This document shows positions 17,022 to 25,306 of a stretch of DNA of 32,788 bases, in pieces. This DNA comes from Thermoplasmata archaeon (GTDB lineage Archaea > Thermoplasmatota > Thermoplasmata > Thermoplasmatales > Thermoplasmataceae): positions 1 through 32,788 of the forward strand of contig JAJYRA010000024.1 in NCBI GenBank assembly GCA_021794355.1, given 5' to 3'. A model generated the notes under the pieces. It ran no database searches, was not told the origin of the DNA, and saw nothing but the letters and a program-made list of their open reading frames with translations. Both the position numbers and the translations under genes were made by a program. Every line of letters starts with the position of its first letter. The first letter of the stretch is position 1.

Positions 17022-18392
17022 TCAGTCCTTTTTCCCTGTCATCACTTTTGTGTAGGTTGCTTCATCAATCTTTCCAGTCTTTAAGGCAACTTCCTTTATG
17101 GATCTGTGTGTGTCCAGTGCTTCCCTTACGATCTTTGCCACATTGTCGTAACCCAGAATAGGGTTCAAAAGAGCTGCCGATCCAAAACTCTTGGAAAGGT
17201 GTTCATCGCATGCCTCAACATTTGCCTCTATGCCGTCAATAAGAAGAGTCCTGAACATCTTCATGCCGTTGGTCATTATCTGAAGTGATCTTGAGAGTTC
17301 ATAGTCTATGTTTGGCATCATTACGTTGAGTTCAAACTGGCCAGCCTGAACTGAAAAATTTAATGCCTGCTGTGCTCCAATGGTGGAGTGACATATCATG
17401 TTCATTGCTTCAGCAATTGACGGGTTGATCTTGCCTGGCATAATGGAAGAACCCTGTTGAACAGCAGGTATGAATATTTCATGAATACCGGTACCAGGTC
17501 CAGAATACATGAGCCTTATATCGTTGGCCATTTTGTTCATGTCCAGGGCATTTGTGGCCACTGCATTCATCATTCTTGCAAAATCAGATTGAAACTCCAT
17601 TATTCCTGGTAAATTATCACTTGGCCTGAAATTAAATCCAGTAAAATTTGATATTTCCTTCACTATTTCTTCCTTATACCCAGCAGGTGTGTTTATACCT
17701 GTTCCCGTTGCAGTTCCCCCAATATTAAGTTCAAGAACAAAATCCATGGAATTCTCAAAATCTTTCAGGTTCCTCCTCAGGGTATAAGCATATGCGGAAA
17801 ATTCCAACCCAAGAGTTACAGGGGCTGCATCCTGAAGGTGTGTTCTTCCGGGTTTCTTGACATTCTTGAATTGTTCTGCCTTTTTTTCCATTGATTTTAT
17901 TAGCTCTTTCAGTTCATTCACACATCTTTGTGCCTTCATTATGGCACAGATCCGCATCATTGTTGGATATGAATCGTTGGTGGACTGGCTCATGTTTACA
18001 TGATCATTTGGGTGTAAATATTCATATTCACCCTTCTTTTTCCCCCAGAGTTCCAGTGCAATATTGGCAATGACCTCGTTTGTGTTCATGTTGAAGGAGG
18101 TTCCAGCTCCTGCTTGATAGACATCAATGACAAATTGGGAGTCGAATTTTCCCTTAAGAATCTCATCACTTGCCTTTACTATGTAATTTTTTTTATCATC
18201 CGGAAGTGCCCTTAACCTGTTATTTGCTATGGCAGCTGATCGCTTCACTATGGTCATAGCCCTTATATGATCCTGGTCTTCCACAATACCTGATATCTGA
18301 AAATTGTTTTTTGCCCTGAACGTATTTATTCCATAATACACATCGTCCTCGATTTTTACATCACCTATGACATCCTTTTCAATTCTTGACAT
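17022..18392 (-). CDS. aspA: Aspartate ammonia-lyase (aspartase)
   Basis: A cytoplasmic fumarase/aspartase-superfamily lyase of 456 residues, predicted to deaminate L-aspartate to fumarate and ammonia. Family blocks are QAGAGTSFNMNTNEV, SQSTNDSYPT, GRTHLQDAAPVTLG, TGTGINTP and the catalytic SS loop signature GSSIMPGKINPS (314-325). The GAGTSxNMNTNEVxANI and GxNTP blocks favour aspartase over class II fumarase, but the two are close and activity needs testing. The frame extends to a TTG at 18413; ATG 18392 starts the protein at MSRIEKDVIGD, the canonical aspartase N-terminus, so it is preferred. An asparaginase gene 3 kb downstream would supply aspartate. Confidence 0.87.
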   Translation of the reverse strand: MSRIEKDVIGDVKIEDDVYYGINTFRAKNNFQISGIVEDQDHIRAMTIVKRSAAIANNRLRALPDDKKNYIVKASDEILKGKFDSQFVIDVYQAGAGTSFNMNTNEVIANIALELWGKKKGEYEYLHPNDHVNMSQSTNDSYPTMMRICAIMKAQRCVNELKELIKSMEKKAEQFKNVKKPGRTHLQDAAPVTLGLEFSAYAYTLRRNLKDFENSMDFVLELNIGGTATGTGINTPAGYKEEIVKEISNFTGFNFRPSDNLPGIMEFQSDFARMMNAVATNALDMNKMANDIRLMYSGPGTGIHEIFIPAVQQGSSIMPGKINPSIAEAMNMICHSTIGAQQALNFSVQAGQFELNVMMPNIDYELSRSLQIMTNGMKMFRTLLIDGIEANVEACDEHLSKSFGSAALLNPILGYDNVAKIVREALDTHRSIKEVALKTGKIDEATYTKVMTGKKD

Positions 18393-18474
18393 ATATAGAT
18401 ATGATAAACTCAATTAAAAGCATTTCAAATGCTTATATGGAATGGAATTGAAAATCTAAATTTGGCAAATTTTT

Positions 18475-18500
18475 GTGTAAATTATCAATTTGATTTACAC
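18475..18500. promoter_or_regulatory. 8-bp inverted repeat upstream of aspA
   Basis: GTGTAAAT (18475-18482) and ATTTACAC (18493-18500) form a perfect 8-bp inverted repeat with a 10-bp spacer, about 85-110 bp upstream of the aspA ATG. It resembles a regulator-binding palindrome. There is no experimental basis. Confidence 0.3.
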
Positions 18501-18676
18501 CCATGATGGTAACTTTCCTGTTCAAGTAAACATGATACCTGGAATAAATTTTACTGTTGTGGAAGCGTTGAACAGCCAGATCTGTACTGCATGTGACGGA
18601 TCATACGGATTCAGGCTATGAAATACAGGAATAGAATCAAGTATATTCAAAGGGGGTTGAGATTCCTGCCAAAACG

Positions 18677-18916
18677 TTAAGATTGCTCCTTCCTACGGGA
18701 TTTTATAGCATTCTTAAGGGATATGGCATAAAAATAAAACCATATTCCAGCAGATACTATAAACCAAAAACCCACATAGGACACAATAAAACTATGCCAA
18801 TACGGGTGATATTTAATTTCAGCACTGGCAAGGTATAGAGAGATAGGTAAGCCTACAATTCCTCCAGGTATTATGACAATGAGATATTTTCTCCTTTTTG
18901 GACTTAATTTAATCAT
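18677..18916 (-). CDS. Small two-helix membrane protein
   Basis: A 79-residue protein of unrecognised family. It has a basic N-terminus (KLSPKRRKY), two hydrophobic helices at about residues 11-30 and 42-66, and a basic tail (KSRRKEQS), predicting a hairpin in the cytoplasmic membrane with both ends inside. AT-rich ATTATATAAT (about 18938-18947) lies about 26 nt upstream of the ATG, supporting a leaderless transcript. The helix pattern and basic flanks argue that it is a real gene. Its function is unknown; neighbours are aspA and a transposon relic. Confidence 0.55.
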   Translation of the reverse strand: MIKLSPKRRKYLIVIIPGGIVGLPISLYLASAEIKYHPYWHSFIVSYVGFWFIVSAGIWFYFYAISLKNAIKSRRKEQS

Positions 18917-19018
18917 GGAATGATCTAATAAATAAATATTATATAATTACTTGGTTGATAGTGTATTGAAACAGTGGTAAAATTGAGTGGGTCTGTTAAT
19001 GAAGAAATAATTTTTAAT

Positions 19019-19421
19019 GGATCTCTTCAACATTAGATGGGTATATAAATAATCCAATCTATTCATCTCTGTAGGAGAGTCGATAGTGTGAGTTTCTATA
19101 CAACGAGGAATATCATTGTGTCTCTGCATTCTGGATTCTGGAAATCATGGGACTGCTAGAACACAGTCTTGGACCAATTATTTATCCATTCTGCAAGTAC
19201 CTTGTTCAGATCAGGAACTATTGTTATGTTGATAAAATCAATGAAGTGTCTCTCCATTCGAGGATCTTTTCTATATATACCAGCTCTTTCAAGTATAGAT
19301 CAACTTTTACCTCGTGTACATACGACATTTCTCATGAGAAGGTGTTTAGGCTATAATTCACTGCCAAGCATAATAAGTAAGAATCATCCATTTATATACC
19401 CATCACGGGTTGATTAGATCC
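19019..19421. mobile_element. MITE-like non-autonomous transposon with 8-bp target duplication
   Basis: The ends, 19019-19050 and 19390-19421, are inverted copies of each other over 32 bp, with 26 matches including a perfect 15-bp inner block (GATGGGTATATAAAT). The element is flanked on both sides by the identical octamer TTTTTAAT (19011-19018 and 19422-19429), a clean target-site duplication. At 403 bp it is too short for a transposase. The inner minus strand carries a broken reading frame. An 8-bp duplication fits DDE-transposase families such as IS256 or IS1595; which one is not determined. The preserved duplication suggests a fairly recent insertion. Confidence 0.72.
19166..19371 (-). pseudogene. 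Decayed reading frame inside the transposon relic
   Basis: Starting at a minus-strand ATG (19371), one frame reads protein-like text broken by two in-frame stops. The last 42 codons (including RKDPRMERHFIDFIN and LAEWINNWSK) are uninterrupted. A TATA box in the terminal repeat (19390-19404) is centred about 25 nt upstream of the ATG, as for a leaderless gene. It may be the degraded start of the transposase of the parent element or captured host sequence. The family is not recognised. Confidence 0.35.
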
Positions 19422-19475
19422 TTTTTAATGTGTTTTGAAAATTGACAGTGTCTAATGAATCTACAGAATATTTGT

Positions 19476-20297
19476 CTAAGAGTTGATGAATTCCAGTATA
19501 TCCATGTTAACCTGCTGCTTATGCGTTGTGCACATCCCATGCGGTGCACCTTTGTATATTTTTAATATAGATTTTTTAATGAGCTTAGATGAACGCATTC
19601 CGCTATTGGCAATAGGAACTATCTGATCATCATCTCCATGAAGTATTAGAGTAGGAACGTCAATCTTCCTGAGGTCTTCTGTCATATCAGTTTCTGAAAA
19701 TGCTTTTATACCAACGTAAGCCGCAGGGAATCCGGTCATCATTCCCTGCATCCAGAAAGAATCGCGAACTTCTTCTGAGATCTTTACGCCAGGTCTATTG
19801 TAGCCATAGAATGTAATTGTAAGATCCTTAAAAAACTGAGATCTGTTCGCTGCAACTTTCGTACGCATCTCATCAAAAGCCTCCATCGGTATGCCTTCTG
19901 GATTTTTCTGTGTTTTCAACATTAGTGGAGGTACTGCCCCTATTAGCACGACTTTGGCGACATTCTTTGAGCCATGCCTACCTATATATCTTACAACTTC
20001 CCCACCACCAGCAGAATGTCCAACATGAATGACATTTTTTAGCTCCAGATGTTGAACAAGTTCTGCAAGATCGTCAGCGTACGTGTCCATATCATTTCCA
20101 TCCCATGGCTGGCTAGACCTTCCGTGACCCCTGCGATCGTGAGCGATGCATCGATAACCTCTAGATGCGAGAAAAAACATCTGATCTTCAAAAGCATCAG
20201 AAGAAAGAGGCCAACCATGACTAAAAACTATGGGCTGCCCACGGCCCCAATCTTTGTAATAAATTTCAGTTCCATCTTTAACTTTCAATGTCGACAT
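19476..20297 (-). CDS. Alpha/beta hydrolase, non-haem chloroperoxidase/arylesterase-like
   Basis: A cytoplasmic serine hydrolase of 273 residues, the usual size. The nucleophile elbow is GHSAGGGE with Ser95, the oxyanion region is [11 protein letters not shown], the acid is in [11 protein letters not shown], and the catalytic His is in [11 protein letters not shown] near the C-terminus. The segments [13 protein letters not shown] and [17 protein letters not shown] are characteristic of bacterial cofactor-free haloperoxidase/arylesterase proteins. The natural substrate is usually an ester or lactone. CGA and CGC arginine codons appear where neighbours favour AGG/AGA, and the gene sits between mobile-element relics, which suggests acquisition from bacteria. 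The ATG at 20297 lies about 20 nt from a TATATATT shared with a possible divergent small frame. Confidence 0.87.
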   Translation of the reverse strand: MSTLKVKDGTEIYYKDWGRGQPIVFSHGWPLSSDAFEDQMFFLASRGYRCIAHDRRGHGRSSQPWDGNDMDTYADDLAELVQHLELKNVIHVGHSAGGGEVVRYIGRHGSKNVAKVVLIGAVPPLMLKTQKNPEGIPMEAFDEMRTKVAANRSQFFKDLTITFYGYNRPGVKISEEVRDSFWMQGMMTGFPAAYVGIKAFSETDMTEDLRKIDVPTLILHGDDDQIVPIANSGMRSSKLIKKSILKIYKGAPHGMCTTHKQQVNMDILEFINS

Positions 20298-20905
20298 ATT
20301 AAAACACTGATCTATATATTGGCATTATCATATTAAAAGTTTATGTATTTATCAGTTCTAGACAAAGTTAACTGCGGGAATTCCACAACTTCGCTTAGTC
20401 ATTCAGAGTTGTTCAATTCTACCATCGAGAGAGAAGTTGTGAGAAGATTCGTGTTAGAGAACTTTGAGAGTTGCCAAATGCTGGATAGTGCTATAAGACT
20501 TTACGCCAAATAATATGAACAAAGCATGTGAGGTAGAGAACCAAAAAGCTTGAGGTCGATTAAGTCAATAATGATTCCCAATTAGTGAGCCTAAACAGCT
20601 ATTGGGTGAGCGTGAAAATCTTATTACAATTAAAAAGGGAAAAGAACAGGTAGTTTTGGATCTAATAGAAAGTGCAATTTATCTGAATATGATGTCAACA
20701 ATTAAGTTAACATTTCAAGGCTGTGTGGAGTGAAGTTGAAAAACATCCAGGAAAGGGTCGTTCGTATGCTGTATTAAAATGTCTAAAGATAAATGATAAT
20801 TCATTGTAGGTTTATTAATTACCACAAAGAGTTGAAGAGAGCTAAAATTTTTCACTGTAGTTCACCATCAATAACTGTTCTTATCCAAACGTCCTATTTT
20901 TTAAT
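20298..20905. other. Gene-poor region with possible decayed coding sequence
   Basis: This 608-bp stretch has no recognised gene. Three successive plus-strand open stretches in three different frames cover most of it: 20343-20513, 20575-20733 and 20711-20809. That pattern would fit a gene broken by frameshifts, but chance is not excluded. It lies between the putatively transferred hydrolase and a tRNA gene. Confidence 0.35.
20343..20513 (+). CDS. Possible small protein or 5' fragment of a pseudogene (56 aa)
   Basis: ATG 20343 opens a 56-codon frame ending in TAA 20511-20513. TATATATT (20313-20320) is centred 26 nt before the ATG, ideal for a leaderless transcript divergent from the hydrolase. 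The encoded peptide has a polar first half and an amphipathic helix-prone second half (IEREVVRRFVLENFES). No family is recognised. It could be a genuine small gene, or the first fragment of the broken coding sequence that seems to continue to 20809. Confidence 0.3.
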   Translation: MYLSVLDKVNCGNSTTSLSHSELFNSTIEREVVRRFVLENFESCQMLDSAIRLYAK

Positions 20906-20976
20906 GGGCCCGACCGGATTTGAACCGGTGACCTCCTCCGTGTCAGGGAGACATCATACCGCTAGACTACGAGCCC
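20906..20976 (-). tRNA. tRNA-Val (anticodon GAC)
   Basis: The 71-nt cloverleaf reads on the minus strand. The acceptor stem is GGGCTCG/CGGGCCC with one G-T pair, the D arm contains AGCGGTA, and the anticodon stem TCTCC/GGAGG encloses the loop CTGACAC, giving anticodon GAC (valine, GUC/GUU codons). A 5-nt variable loop and T arm ACCGG-TTCGAAT-CCGGT follow. CCA is not encoded and there is no intron. An AT-rich TAATTAT at about 20999-21005 lies 26 nt upstream of the 5' end and probably serves as the TATA box. Confidence 0.93.
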
Positions 20977-21570
20977 TCAAAGGTGAATGGGATTATGGAT
21001 AATTAGTTTTTTCATAGGAGACTCATCAAATTAGAACTTATAAAATACAAATAAACTATCACTCTGGTTAAATTAGTTTGTTCTTAATCACCAGACTTTT
21101 TCAAAAATAAATCTCCAGCAGAAATTTATAAAAAAAGTTATCATCATTGCCCCCTATGTTTGTTTCCTTACGGCGAAGAAAGAGGAGACATAGAATCATT
21201 GTGCATTTCCCAGAAGACTGATTGTTTATTGGGCAATAATCCGGAAGCAAGTTGGGATGAATAGAATCTCAATGAATATACAATGACTAAAAGAAGCAAA
21301 GTGAAGTCACAGCTACCATTCTCCCTCATTTCATATTAGGAATTTGATTAGAAAAGGATTGAAGATGGTCTTTTCAGAAATAATTTCCCGGAAGAGAGGA
21401 AAGGAATGGAGGAGAAAGGAATAATGCAGATAATTCATAAGAAATTCTTGAGAAAACGAATTTGAAGGAAAATATCTAAACGGGAGTCAGAATGTACCCC
21501 CAAAATTAAGGGATTAAATTCACTTGGCAATAGAGTTATTTCTTTTTATAGGGAATATGGATTTACCATA
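20977..21570. other. Gene-poor region between tRNA-Val and asparaginase
   Basis: This 594-bp gap holds the tRNA promoter on the left and, on the right, the asparaginase promoter (TTTTTATA at 21543-21550, centred 24 nt before the ATG). A plus-strand frame is open from 21088 to 21264 with a CPLC motif and further cysteines, but lacks an ATG, so it is not called. No repeat or RNA is recognised. Confidence 0.4.
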
Positions 21571-22413
21571 ATGACTGGTATTCTTCTATGCCATGGTGGT
21601 GTTGGAACAAGGGGTAGACAGCTGGAAGACATGAGTGGTATTGCATCCAAAAGCAAAGATGAAGATCCTTTGAAAGCAGTCTTAAACGCAGTTGTTTTGA
21701 TGGAAGATGATCCAAGATTCAACGCAGGAACAGGATCTGTCATGAGGATTGATGGTTCAATTCAAATGGATGCTGCAGTTTCAGTACCTGGAAAATTTGG
21801 GGCAGTGATAAATATTGAAAGGGTGAAAAATCCCGTTCTGGTTGCACGGGACGTGATGGAAAAAACCCCGCATATAGCCATATCCGGATCAGGAGGAATT
21901 AATTTCGCAAGAAGGCTTGGCTACCCTGATTACGATCCCAATACGGAAAAGGCTATGAATGCCTATAAACGGATGATATCCGCACTTAAAGAGGAGGATG
22001 ATGAAGAAAGATTCTCAGTTATAAGGCAAATGATAAGTCAGGGAATTATTGACGGTCCCCATGATACAGTTGGTGCAGTATCCTGTGTGGATGGAAAATT
22101 TGCAGCTGCAGTCTCCACAGGTGGAGCATCTCCCATGATGCGTGGAAGAGTTGGGGATGTCCCTCTTGTTGGTGCAGGCATATATTGTGGTGAAGAAGGA
22201 GCAGTTGTAGCCACAGGTCTTGGTGAAGAGATAGCAAAGAGACTTCTGTGTTTCAGAATCTACCAGAGAATAGGAAGTGAACCACTGAACAGGATTTTAA
22301 TGGAAGAAATAGAGAACATGGAAGGTAAACTTGCAGGAGTGATAGCGGTTACCAAATCCGAGAACGGGTTTTTTTCAAACGGGTCCATGGGAGTTGACAG
22401 TTGTCAGTTTTGA
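21571..22413 (+). CDS. Plant-type L-asparaginase / isoaspartyl peptidase (Ntn-hydrolase)
   Basis: A 280-residue N-terminal-nucleophile hydrolase precursor. It starts with the family-typical HGGVGTRG and carries FNAGTGSVMRIDGSIQMDA. The autocleavage site DGPHDTVGAVSCVDG makes Thr166 the new N-terminal nucleophile, and the substrate loop is STGGASPMMRGRVGD. Mature alpha and beta chains would hydrolyse asparagine to aspartate and ammonia and/or beta-aspartyl dipeptides arising from protein ageing, a relevant repair role in a hot acidic habitat. A TATA-like box 24 nt before the ATG suggests leaderless expression. It may feed the nearby aspartase. Confidence 0.9.
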   Translation: MTGILLCHGGVGTRGRQLEDMSGIASKSKDEDPLKAVLNAVVLMEDDPRFNAGTGSVMRIDGSIQMDAAVSVPGKFGAVINIERVKNPVLVARDVMEKTPHIAISGSGGINFARRLGYPDYDPNTEKAMNAYKRMISALKEEDDEERFSVIRQMISQGIIDGPHDTVGAVSCVDGKFAAAVSTGGASPMMRGRVGDVPLVGAGIYCGEEGAVVATGLGEEIAKRLLCFRIYQRIGSEPLNRILMEEIENMEGKLAGVIAVTKSENGFFSNGSMGVDSCQF

Positions 22414-22502
22414 AGCCACAACATTCTACTAACAGGGGTAAATCATTTTTATCTTGCATAGATATTTTCCTTTTTTTATGAAAATTTATATTGAAAGAAT
22501 GC

Positions 22503-23582
22503 ATGAATACGACATCTGAGATCATGGAGTTCGACAAATTTAAGTTTATGCAGTTCCCACGGGACATTTACGTGGGACATGGTGTTTTGCAGCGAATAAG
22601 TGAGGTGACAAAGAAAAACTTGAGGGGAGGCGTAGTTTGCATTGTCACTGGAAAGAATACGGTTGAAGCTGCAGGAAGGGAAATTTCTGAGATGCTGTCA
22701 GATAATTCCATTGACAATCAAATAATAATTACAGGAAATGCAGATGAAGAGAACCTTACCAGGGTCACGGAACTTGCAAAAGAATACGGTGCAGGTATGA
22801 TAATAGGTGCGGGAGGAGGCAGCAAGATCGATCTTGCCAAAAAGACTGCATATTATTTGGATGTTCCATTGATCAGTGTTCCAACAACACCCAGCCATGA
22901 TGGGATCGCATCTCCTAGGGCTTCCATCAAGAGAAAGGGCTGGTCCGTTTCGGAAGAGGGTGTTATGCCCGTTTCCATAATAGCCGACACGTCGGTTATG
23001 ATAAAAGTGCCATTCAGGTATCTTTCAGCAGGCGCTGCAGATGTCATATCCAATGAAACGGCCATACTGGACTGGAAACTGGCTAACAGGATAAAGGGGG
23101 AAGATTACAGTAGCAGCGCGGCAGCCATAGCGGAATATGCCGCAAGAGAGCTCATAGAAAAATCTCATTTAATAATGCCAGGCGTGGAAGAATCTGTATG
23201 GCTGGTTACCAAGCAGATTCTGGCATCAGGCACATCAATGGCCATTGCCGCTTCATCCAGGCCTGCCAGTGGAGGGGAGCACCTTATAGCTCACGCACTG
23301 GACATGATGGCCCCTGGAAAGGCAATACATGGTGAACAGGTTGCACTTGGTTCCATAATTACAATGTTTCTGCACGGTGGAGACTGGAGATCTCTGGCGC
23401 AAGTATACAGGAACATAGGTATTAAAACGAGAGCCAGTGACTATGACATCAGTGATTCCATTATGGTTCAGGCCGTAAGGACTGCCCACAGGATACGGCC
23501 AGAGAGATTTACCATACTGGGAGATATGGATTTGAGTTACAGCGCTGCTGAAAGTGCCCTTAAAATAACCAATATAATTTAA
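22503..23582 (+). CDS. egsA: sn-Glycerol-1-phosphate dehydrogenase
   Basis: A zinc- and NAD(P)H-dependent cytoplasmic enzyme reducing dihydroxyacetone phosphate to sn-glycerol-1-phosphate, which sets the stereochemistry of archaeal membrane lipids. About 359 residues, as in the family. Visible motifs are the N-terminal FPRDIYVGHGVL, the dinucleotide loop GAGGGSKIDLAKK, the substrate block VPTTPSHDGIASPRASI, and metal-ligand regions GGEHLIAHALD and AIHGEQVALG. The frame opens at TTG 22491. ATG 22503 is preferred, because a TTTTTATGAA stretch is centred about 26 nt upstream; ATG 22524 is also possible. UPF0179 and YchF-type genes follow in the same orientation. Confidence 0.94.
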   Translation: MNTTSEIMEFDKFKFMQFPRDIYVGHGVLQRISEVTKKNLRGGVVCIVTGKNTVEAAGREISEMLSDNSIDNQIIITGNADEENLTRVTELAKEYGAGMIIGAGGGSKIDLAKKTAYYLDVPLISVPTTPSHDGIASPRASIKRKGWSVSEEGVMPVSIIADTSVMIKVPFRYLSAGAADVISNETAILDWKLANRIKGEDYSSSAAAIAEYAARELIEKSHLIMPGVEESVWLVTKQILASGTSMAIAASSRPASGGEHLIAHALDMMAPGKAIHGEQVALGSIITMFLHGGDWRSLAQVYRNIGIKTRASDYDISDSIMVQAVRTAHRIRPERFTILGDMDLSYSAAESALKITNII

Positions 23583-23587
23583 TGAAT

Positions 23588-23595
23588 AGGAGGGG
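23588..23595 (+). promoter_or_regulatory. Strong Shine-Dalgarno site of the UPF0179 gene
   Basis: AGGAGGGG sits 9 nt upstream of ATG 23605, one of the few strong ribosome-binding sites in the window. It marks the UPF0179 gene as internal to a transcript with egsA rather than leaderless. Confidence 0.6.
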
Positions 23596-23604
23596 TCAAT
23601 ATAA

Positions 23605-24057
23605 ATGGCAGCAAAAATATCCTTAATAGGACTGGATCAGGCAGAGGTAGGGCATGTTTTTAAGTTTGTTCAGCCACTGCAGACGTGTTCTGAATGTAAG
23701 ATAAAGAATGTGTGTTTCAACCTTGAACATGGCAAGACATATCGGATAATAGAGGTCAGGAAACAGCAGAATCCCTGTAATGTTTTTAACCATGACAAAG
23801 TGGCGACAGTAAGGGTGGAGGAAGTTGAAGATGAACTGGTTGTAGAATATGGGAACAGGATACAGGAGGGTTCCACCATAACATTAAAGGGAAGGAACTG
23901 TGACCATATTACATGTGAGTTTATAGAAAAATGCAACCTCACCTATTATGGCGATGAGGTAAAATTCAATATAAAGAAAATTGTAAAAAAGGTGGACTGT
24001 CCCAAGGGGTACAACATGAAGAAGATAGAGGCAGGTCTTATCAACGGGAACAGGTAA
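23605..24057 (+). CDS. UPF0179 family protein
   Basis: A 150-residue archaeal protein of unknown function. It matches UPF0179 by length and cysteine pattern: CSECKIKNVCF near residues 27-37, then Cys58, and a second group CDHITCEFIEKC (about 98-109) with a further Cys in KKVDCPKGYNM. The eight or so cysteines imply metal or Fe-S binding. The middle is beta-rich with VATVRVEEVEDELVVEYGNR, suggesting a small barrel. It lies 22 bp after egsA with a strong Shine-Dalgarno and 8 bp before the GTPase gene, so it is probably co-transcribed. The conserved archaeal distribution hints at an informational role, but this is unproven. Confidence 0.87.
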   Translation: MAAKISLIGLDQAEVGHVFKFVQPLQTCSECKIKNVCFNLEHGKTYRIIEVRKQQNPCNVFNHDKVATVRVEEVEDELVVEYGNRIQEGSTITLKGRNCDHITCEFIEKCNLTYYGDEVKFNIKKIVKKVDCPKGYNMKKIEAGLINGNR

Positions 24058-24065
24058 ACTGCCAG

Positions 24066-25223
24066 ATGTCATCACTTAAAATTGGAATAGCTGGAAAGCC
24101 CAATGCCGGAAAATCAACACTTTTTTCATCCATAACGGGGACTATGGTTGCCATAGGAAACTACGCATTCACAACAACGGAACCCAACGATGGAATTGGC
24201 TTCATGGACACTCAGTGTCCTCACGTTGAACTTGGAAAGTTCTGCAATCCAAAGAGGGGAAGATGCGAGAATGGTATAAGGTTCATACCCGTTGAAATGG
24301 TTGATGTGCCAGGGCTCATAGAAGGGTCCAGCGAGGGGAAGGGCATGGGTAACATGTTCATGGATGCCCTGAGAGACACCACTGCCATTATCAATCTTCT
24401 GAATCCAATTGGAGAGGACAGGAAATTGTTAAATCCAGAAGAACTAAACATGGAGGCGGATGCTATTGAAAACGAAATTGTACAGTGGTTCACATCCAGA
24501 TTCAGCAGCGACTGGGATAAATTCTCAAGAAAGCTTTCTCAGTCACACATTCCCCTTGAGGAAGCTCTCTTACAGAAAGCTTCCTTTTTCAATATGAAGC
24601 AGAAGGACATAAGGGAAACATTACAGAAACACCATTTCCAGGAAGATATAACAAAGTGGACAGCAGATGATAAAAAGGAGTTCTCAAGAGCAGTTACGAG
24701 CGAAATCAGGCCTATCATAAGAATACTGAATAAGGGTGACCTCATTGAAGACAGGAAAAAGTATGTTGATGCAGGATTCACCATAATATCCTCTGATTAT
24801 GAACTTTCCATAGAAAGGGCATTTAATGGCGGGCTAATTAAGGGAATCAAGGATTTAACGCCCACGGAAAGGGGAAACGAAAAGCAGAAGCATGCTCTCA
24901 GTAAGATACAGGAAGATTATGCATCGGGTACCATGATCAGGATATTTGATGTAATGGCATGGGTAATAAAGGAAAAATTGAACAAAATAGTGGCATATCC
25001 TGTATATGATGAAACCAAATGGTGTGATAAGGATGGAAACATCCTTCCTGACGCCTTCATTATGAATTACGGTGATACAGCTGAAGATCTCGCATTTGAG
25101 GTGCATACGGATATAGGGGAGGGATTTATAAGAGCCCTCAATGGCAGAACAAAGATGATTCTGGGCAGGAACTACCAGTTGAAAGATTCAGACGTTATAC
25201 GTATTATTGCAAAAACAAAATAG
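24066..25223 (+). CDS. YchF/Obg-related GTP-binding protein with TGS domain
   Basis: A translation-factor-class P-loop NTPase of 385 residues. G1 is GKPNAGKST (10-18 region), G3 is DVPGL with Asp80, and G4 is NKGD (222-225). G4 is the canonical guanine-specific form, unlike the NxxE motif that makes bacterial YchF prefer ATP, so this archaeal protein is expected to use GTP. An inserted helical region follows G3, and the C-terminal about 80 residues form a TGS domain (FIMNYGDTAEDLAFEVHTD), typical of ribosome-associated factors. The start ATG lies 8 nt after the UPF0179 stop, indicating operon membership. The name YchF is by homology class only. Confidence 0.9.
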   Translation: MSSLKIGIAGKPNAGKSTLFSSITGTMVAIGNYAFTTTEPNDGIGFMDTQCPHVELGKFCNPKRGRCENGIRFIPVEMVDVPGLIEGSSEGKGMGNMFMDALRDTTAIINLLNPIGEDRKLLNPEELNMEADAIENEIVQWFTSRFSSDWDKFSRKLSQSHIPLEEALLQKASFFNMKQKDIRETLQKHHFQEDITKWTADDKKEFSRAVTSEIRPIIRILNKGDLIEDRKKYVDAGFTIISSDYELSIERAFNGGLIKGIKDLTPTERGNEKQKHALSKIQEDYASGTMIRIFDVMAWVIKEKLNKIVAYPVYDETKWCDKDGNILPDAFIMNYGDTAEDLAFEVHTDIGEGFIRALNGRTKMILGRNYQLKDSDVIRIIAKTK

Positions 25224-25306
25224 AATTAAGATATAACTAACAAACTCTTTATATCAAATAAGTTTTATGCAATAATTTGATTAATATTCAAAGGAAGTGT
25301 CCCAAA

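Larger units (their letters stand above)
18917..19475. other. Gene-poor region dominated by a non-autonomous transposon
   Basis: This 559-bp gap contains the promoter of the small membrane protein on its left. The 403-bp element with target duplication at 19011-19429 fills most of the rest. No intact gene is recognised. Confidence 0.5.

Noticed and set aside
19147-19417. Two plus-strand frames of 69 and 82 codons
   Set aside because: They lie inside the MITE-like element and extend into its terminal repeat; the opposite strand holds the better-supported decayed frame.
20793-21002. 69-codon plus-strand frame
   Set aside because: It runs through the tRNA-Val gene on the opposite strand, so its central part is tRNA sequence rather than protein.
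21088-21264. 58-codon frame with CPLC and other cysteines
   Set aside because: No ATG or promoter at the right distance, and no family recognised; a frame this long can occur by chance.
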